A stretch of 48,361 bases of DNA from JANWZL01 sp037445185 (GTDB lineage: Bacteria; Pseudomonadota; Gammaproteobacteria; Burkholderiales; Thiobacillaceae). Location: contig JBBIKZ010000005.1 of NCBI GenBank assembly GCA_037445185.1, forward strand, positions 1 through 48,361. Direction: 5' to 3'. This document shows positions 44,612 through 48,361 of the stretch, in pieces. A program made the translations under genes and the position numbers. Numbering within the stretch: position 1 is the stretch's first letter; each line of letters starts with the position of its first letter. Below the pieces are notes generated by a model that searched no databases, was not told where the DNA came from, and saw only the letters and a list, made by a program, of their open reading frames with translations.

Positions 44612-46333
44612 TCAGGCCTTGCCCAGGTCGATGGCGCGCATGCGCTCCTTCTCGACCTCGGGGAGCTTGTCCCACCAGGTGCCGCCGCTGTTGCCATAGT
44701 CGAAGCGTTCGGCGCCCTTGCGGGTGTAGTACCACCAGTTGATGAACCAGGTGTAGGCATAGAAGATCGCCACGCCGATGAAGAAGGTCACCGCATCACC
44801 GGTCTTCTCGATGGACAGGCCGATCAGCGAGGTGAACACGAAGGGGCCGAAGGCTGCCCAGGCCGCGGTCCAGCCCAACATCTGCGCGCCCTTGGCCGGC
44901 GAGTAAGCGAACACGATGGGGTACTGCCGGAAGGTGGCGGCGTTGTTGGTGCCGGCCATCAGGAAGAGCCACAGCATGCCCCAGAGGAAGCCCTGGAACT
45001 GGCTTACGTCGGTCGGCGTGAGATAGCCGCCGAACACCAGGAACAGCACACCGGCGATCTGACCCAGGGTGGTCCAGTGCATACCCTTGCTGCCGCCGAT
45101 CTTGTCGAAAATGCCGCCGGTGAGCACACGCACCATACTGCCGATGAGCGGACCGAGGTAGGCATAGGCGAGCGGATCGGGGGCGCCCTCGAAGCCGCCG
45201 TAGAGGGTCTTGATCATGATCGGGAACGCAGCCGCGAAACCAGAGAACGAACCGAACGATGTGATGTAGGTCATGGTGCAGTTCCAGGTGTGGATGCGCG
45301 CCCGGTTCTTCGAACTCAGGATCTCGAACTGTCCCTTGAAGCCACGCGACGGCAGCTGGATACTCCTCAGGAAGAGCACACTGAGGATGAAGGCCAGCAC
45401 CAGGAAGGGCACCCAGATGAAGGCGGCGTTCTGCAGCCAGATGGCCTTCTTCGCCACGTTCAGCACGACCACGTCGGTGATCTCGCCCGCATCGTTGCGT
45501 TTGACGTCCACCTTCATGCCCTGGGTGGGCGTCACCTCGACGATGCGGCCCTGCTCGTCCCGCTTCACCTCTTCCTTGATCATCTTGATGGTATCGGTCT
45601 CGTGCAGGATCACGTCCTCGAGCCTGCCGTTCTCGTCCCGCACTACCTCGATGGCGGCGACCAGTTCCGGTTTCCTGACGATCACGTCGGTCACCCGCTT
45701 GCCTTCCTGGTCCTTGACGACCTCGATGGCCCCCTTGACCGGCTCGCCCTTGGTGAACACCTGGGGACCGCCGACGATGCCGCCGATGGCGGCAAAGCCG
45801 ATGATCCAGGGCGCCACGAACTGCACGATGGAGACCCCGAAGTTGCCGAGACCTGCCTGGATGCCCATGGCCAACCCCTGCAGGCGTTTCGGGAAGAAGA
45901 TACTGGTGGAGGGCATGAAGGACGAAAAGTCGCCACCGCCCAGGCCGCAGAGGAAGCCGATGACCATGAAGGTTTCCCATGACGTGGTCGGGTCCTGGAT
46001 GGCATATCCCAGCCAGATCATCGGCAGCACCTTGATGATGGTGGCGACGCTCACCACAGGCCGCGTCCCCAGCACCGGGATGAAGTTGGAGTGAACAAGG
46101 CGCAGGATGCCGGAGGCCAGGCCGGGGATGGCCGCCAGCCAGAACAGCTCCATGGTGGTGAAATTGAAGCCGATGGCGGGCATGCGCACCACCACAGCGC
46201 TCATCACGAACCAGGTGGTGAAGGAGAAGATCAGGGAGAAGGTGGTGATGCCGCAGGTGCGCCAGGCGATCGCGCTGCCCGTTTCCTTCCAGAACTGCGG
46301 GTTTTCGGGTTCCCATCGGGATAACCTAGCCAT
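44612..46333 (-). CDS. narK2: Nitrate/nitrite transporter NarK2 type with large insert
   Basis: 573 residues, about 110 more than usual for NarK2. The major-facilitator core is clear, with the nitrate-nitrite porter signature in GFLCGLGGGDFSSFMPSTSIFF and in the second half WLFLMAGTNNAATFRQYPIVF. The extra sequence (about residues 189-300) lies between the helix ending IVQFVAPWIIGFAAI and the helix starting WLQNAAFIWVPFL, that is the fifth to sixth helix loop, which should be periplasmic. It consists of four related units ending in DVIV, DVIL, VEVT and DVVV after a D-x-x-G turn. It probably exchanges nitrate and nitrite. It follows narK1 by 80 bases, with AGGAG 9 bases before the ATG. Confidence 0.93.
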   Translation of the reverse strand: MARLSRWEPENPQFWKETGSAIAWRTCGITTFSLIFSFTTWFVMSAVVVRMPAIGFNFTTMELFWLAAIPGLASGILRLVHSNFIPVLGTRPVVSVATIIKVLPMIWLGYAIQDPTTSWETFMVIGFLCGLGGGDFSSFMPSTSIFFPKRLQGLAMGIQAGLGNFGVSIVQFVAPWIIGFAAIGGIVGGPQVFTKGEPVKGAIEVVKDQEGKRVTDVIVRKPELVAAIEVVRDENGRLEDVILHETDTIKMIKEEVKRDEQGRIVEVTPTQGMKVDVKRNDAGEITDVVVLNVAKKAIWLQNAAFIWVPFLVLAFILSVLFLRSIQLPSRGFKGQFEILSSKNRARIHTWNCTMTYITSFGSFSGFAAAFPIMIKTLYGGFEGAPDPLAYAYLGPLIGSMVRVLTGGIFDKIGGSKGMHWTTLGQIAGVLFLVFGGYLTPTDVSQFQGFLWGMLWLFLMAGTNNAATFRQYPIVFAYSPAKGAQMLGWTAAWAAFGPFVFTSLIGLSIEKTGDAVTFFIGVAIFYAYTWFINWWYYTRKGAERFDYGNSGGTWWDKLPEVEKERMRAIDLGKA

Positions 46334-46413
46334 GGTGTGTTTCTCCTATAGCGGGTGGTTGAGCGTGCGGATCCCTGTCGTCGCATCGAGGCCGTGGAGA
46401 CGGCACATTGAAT

Positions 46414-47673
46414 TCATTCCAGAGGGTCCGGGGTCTTGGCTGGCTTCATCAACAGATCAAGCTTGCGCACCTCGGTGAAGTACATCCAGATCAGGCTTAC
46501 CCACACCACGCCGTACATGAGCATGAAGGCCGAGGAACGGATGCCGGTCAGATCCACCAGGGCGCCGAACATGATGGGCAGGATGAAACCGCCCAGGCCG
46601 CCGATGAGTCCCACGATGCCGGAGATGACGCCGATGTTGTGCGGGTAGTCGTCGGAGATGTACTTGAACACGCTCGCCTTGCCGAAGGCGAAGGCCACAC
46701 CGACGATGAACAGCAGCACGGTGAATACCTCGGCCGGCAGATGGATGTGGAAGGTCTGCGGGCCGGTGACGGTCTGGATGGTGAACTCGGTCCGCGGGTA
46801 GGACATGATGAACAGACAGATCCAGGACACCCACAGCACCCACCAGGTGACGCGATGTGCGCCCCATTTGTCCGACAGCCAGCCGCCCACGGCGCGCAGC
46901 ACCCCCCCCGGCAGGGAGAAGGCGGTGGCCAGCAGGGCCGCCATCCTCAGATCGAAGCCATACTCGGACACGTAGTACTTGGTCATCCACAGGGCGAGCG
47001 CCACATAGCCGCCGAAGACGATGGAGTAGTACTGGCAGTACTTCCACACCGTCGGGTCCTTGAGCGCCCGGATCTGGTCGCGCACGGTCACATGGGAAGG
47101 CACGCGATGCGATGGATCGTCATAGGTGAAGAACCAGAACAGGATGGCCGTGACCAGCATGGCAACGGCATACGCCTGCGGCACCATGCTCCAGCCGTAG
47201 GCCACCACGATGGCCGGCGCCACCAGCTTGGTCACCGCCGCACCGGTGTTGCCGGCACCGAACACGCCCATGGCCATGCCCTGACGTTCTTTTTCGAACC
47301 AGCGCGCGCAGTAGGCGATGCCCACCGCGAAGGAACCGCCGGCCAGCCCGACGAACAGGCCGATGACGAGGAAGTGCCAGAACTCGGTGGCATAGGCCAT
47401 TAGCCAGATCGGCACCACGGTGGAGAGCATCAGGGCGAAGAAGACGATGCGGCCGCCCAGCTTGTCGGTCCACATCCCGAGGGGCAGACGGATGAGCGAA
47501 CCGGTTAGCACCGGCGTGGCGATGAGGATGCCGAACTCGGTCTCGTTGAGGCCCAGTTCGTTCTTGATCGGTACCCCGATCACGGCGAACATCATCCACA
47601 CCGCGAAGCACACCGTGAAGGCCAGCGTGCTCATGATCAGGATCGAGAACTGCTTCTGTTTCAGCGATGTCAT
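46414..47673 (-). CDS. narK1: Nitrate transporter NarK1 type
   Basis: 419 residues, twelve membrane helices, the smaller NarK1 type thought to import nitrate with protons. Signatures are GLFVGLAGGSFAVGIAYCARWF in the first half and IVGLIGGLGGFILPIMFG in the second, with the substrate arginine expected in SLIRLPLGMWTDKLGGR. It is the first gene of the nar run; GAGGTG lies 5 bases before the ATG. The 327-base region upstream contains repeated TACCACTT motifs. NarK1 and NarK2 in tandem before narG is a common arrangement in denitrifiers. Confidence 0.95.
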   Translation of the reverse strand: MTSLKQKQFSILIMSTLAFTVCFAVWMMFAVIGVPIKNELGLNETEFGILIATPVLTGSLIRLPLGMWTDKLGGRIVFFALMLSTVVPIWLMAYATEFWHFLVIGLFVGLAGGSFAVGIAYCARWFEKERQGMAMGVFGAGNTGAAVTKLVAPAIVVAYGWSMVPQAYAVAMLVTAILFWFFTYDDPSHRVPSHVTVRDQIRALKDPTVWKYCQYYSIVFGGYVALALWMTKYYVSEYGFDLRMAALLATAFSLPGGVLRAVGGWLSDKWGAHRVTWWVLWVSWICLFIMSYPRTEFTIQTVTGPQTFHIHLPAEVFTVLLFIVGVAFAFGKASVFKYISDDYPHNIGVISGIVGLIGGLGGFILPIMFGALVDLTGIRSSAFMLMYGVVWVSLIWMYFTEVRKLDLLMKPAKTPDPLE

Positions 47674-48000
47674 TCTGTCACCTCAGGATCTACATACCTT
47701 GATGTTCGTTTGGCCTCAGTGTAGGGATTGCCGCTGCATGCGCCAGGGGGTGTGGGCGCCATGTCGGATACGGGCATACCACTTTCGAGGTATGGTGGTA
47801 GACGCGTAACTTGTTGTTATGTAAGTGGCTATCGGATGCTTCCTGTCGAATGTCACCGATGCCGGCGCGAAGGGGGTATTACCACTTCCTGTTGCCCGGC
47901 AGCACGCCAGGGTGTGAGTTGTGTACCATTCTTTCTGTAAATTCTGTTTTTGCCGCAGGCGAGAAGTTTTGCCGGGCGGACGACCTGGGCGCGTAGCGCC
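47674..48000 (-). promoter_or_regulatory. Upstream region of the nar run with repeated TACCACTT motifs
   Basis: No gene is seen. On the plus strand TACCACTT occurs at 47777-47784 and 47880-47887, and its inverse AAGTGG at 47823-47828. The first copy is inside a dyad (CATACC 47775-47780 with GGTATG 47789-47794; TACCAC with GTGGTA ending at 47800). These resemble NarL heptamers TACYYMT with one mismatch, but the spacing is not the classical 7-2-7. A lone TTGAT at 47699 has no partner half-site. A TACACT that could be the narK1 -10 lies about 55 bases before the ATG. Confidence 0.4.
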
Positions 48001-48149
48001 TAGGGAAACGCTGAAAAAATAGGCGAGCGGGATGAAGCGCAAGGCGCCCGGCGCGCAGCGATCGAGACATACCAAGGAGATAGGCGAGGCAGCGAGCACC
48101 GCGCAACGCAGCGATTCGCCCGCGCAGCCATTTAATCAGCGCTTCCCTA
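48001..48149. mobile_element. MITE-like element with 20-bp inverted ends
   Basis: The left end TAGGGAAACGCTGAAAAAAT (48001-48020) matches the inverse of the right end (48130-48149, reading TAGGGAAGCGCTGATTAAAT on the minus strand) at 17 of 20 bases. TA occurs at both outer edges, consistent with a TA target. The 149-base body is GC-rich and non-coding. A 31-base part (48097-48127) is shared with the gap at 10548-10578. It lies between the nar promoter region and a transposase gene. Confidence 0.6.
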
Positions 48150-48212
48150 TCTCAACCTCAACCCGTAACCCATACGTCATGACCACCGCCTCGGAAATTT
48201 ACAGAAAAAGGG

Positions 48213-48361
48213 TTGCACAATCCTTTTCTCCCGATAGACAGAGACACGGAGTATCTGCTAGCGCCTTCGGTGCAGGATTGGTTGCCGGAATCCCATCTGG
48301 CGCGGTATGTGGTGGAGGTTGTGGAGAGGCTGGAGCTGTCGGCGCTGGAGCGGGCCTATGC
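48213..48361 (+). CDS. IS1182-type transposase, N-terminal fragment
   Basis: The frame reaches the right edge. Its translation contains LLAPSVQDWLPESHLARYVV followed by an ERLELSALERAYA helix, the conserved N-terminal block of IS1182-family DDE transposases. No ATG is in frame; TTG at 48213 is the likeliest start, followed by a short segment containing PIDRDTEYLL. The remainder lies outside the window. The inverted ends of the neighbouring MITE-like element may or may not be related to this insertion sequence. Confidence 0.75.
   Translation, partial: MHNPFLPIDRDTEYLLAPSVQDWLPESHLARYVVEVVERLELSALERAY

Noticed and set aside
47695..47715. FNR box upstream of narK1
   Set aside because: Only a TTGAT half-site is present; the second half reads GTTTG instead of ATCAA.

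Overview
The window is GC-rich, densely coded chromosomal DNA from a proteobacterium, most likely a gammaproteobacterium. The evidence is the single large PurL, class II LysRS, RecQ/RmuC/XseA/MiaA/MutL of gammaproteobacterial length and layout, the exosortase-type PEP-CTERM tail, and membrane-bound NarGHJI with NarK1/NarK2 plus the UbiUVT pathway for oxygen-independent ubiquinone synthesis. A DsrC-family protein beside the nitrate reductase fits a facultatively denitrifying, possibly sulfur-oxidising organism. That last point is inference only; no sulfur-oxidation genes are visible.

Layout. 0-10.4 kb is housekeeping: the 3' end of a PEP-CTERM gene, an aminotransferase, a thioredoxin-like protein and MtfA peptidase, TypA/BipA, a LysM-FecR periplasmic protein, and PurL. 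10.4-14 kb is a small accessory island: a MITE-like element with 19-bp inverted ends and a TTA duplication, RecQ, then a Phd/VapC-type toxin-antitoxin pair whose genes are separated by an 81-bp tandem repeat. 14-19.4 kb holds lysS and a MoxR-DUF58-transglutaminase operon. 19.4-20.5 kb has two repeat-rich gaps around a small unknown gene. 20.5-28.8 kb holds a STAS-like protein, an EamA transporter, rmuC, xseA, miaA, a diguanylate cyclase, a degenerate S24 (LexA-like) protein and mutL.

28.9-47.7 kb is an anaerobic-respiration block. A plus-strand set (hemerythrin, DUF2249, 12-helix membrane protein), preceded by an FNR-like box, converges on a run of 16 minus-strand genes: narK1, narK2, a small membrane protein, narG, narH, narJ, narI, a cysteine-less DsrC-like protein, a secreted helical protein, a second DUF2249 protein, a second polytopic membrane protein, a methyltransferase, a radical SAM protein, ubiU, ubiV and ubiT. 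Nitrate import, nitrate reduction and ubiquinone synthesis without oxygen are thus linked in one directon. The unexplained DUF2249/membrane pairs and the DsrC-like protein are the most likely new components. The right edge has a second MITE-like element and the start of an IS1182-type transposase.

The main structural surprises are heptanucleotide-periodic arrays at five places between 27.8 and 44.4 kb, including inside mutL and over the 3' ends of ubiV and a small nar gene; a NarK2 carrying about 110 extra residues built of repeated hairpin-like units; and a pair of palindromic operators flanking the -10 box of the toxin-antitoxin promoter.
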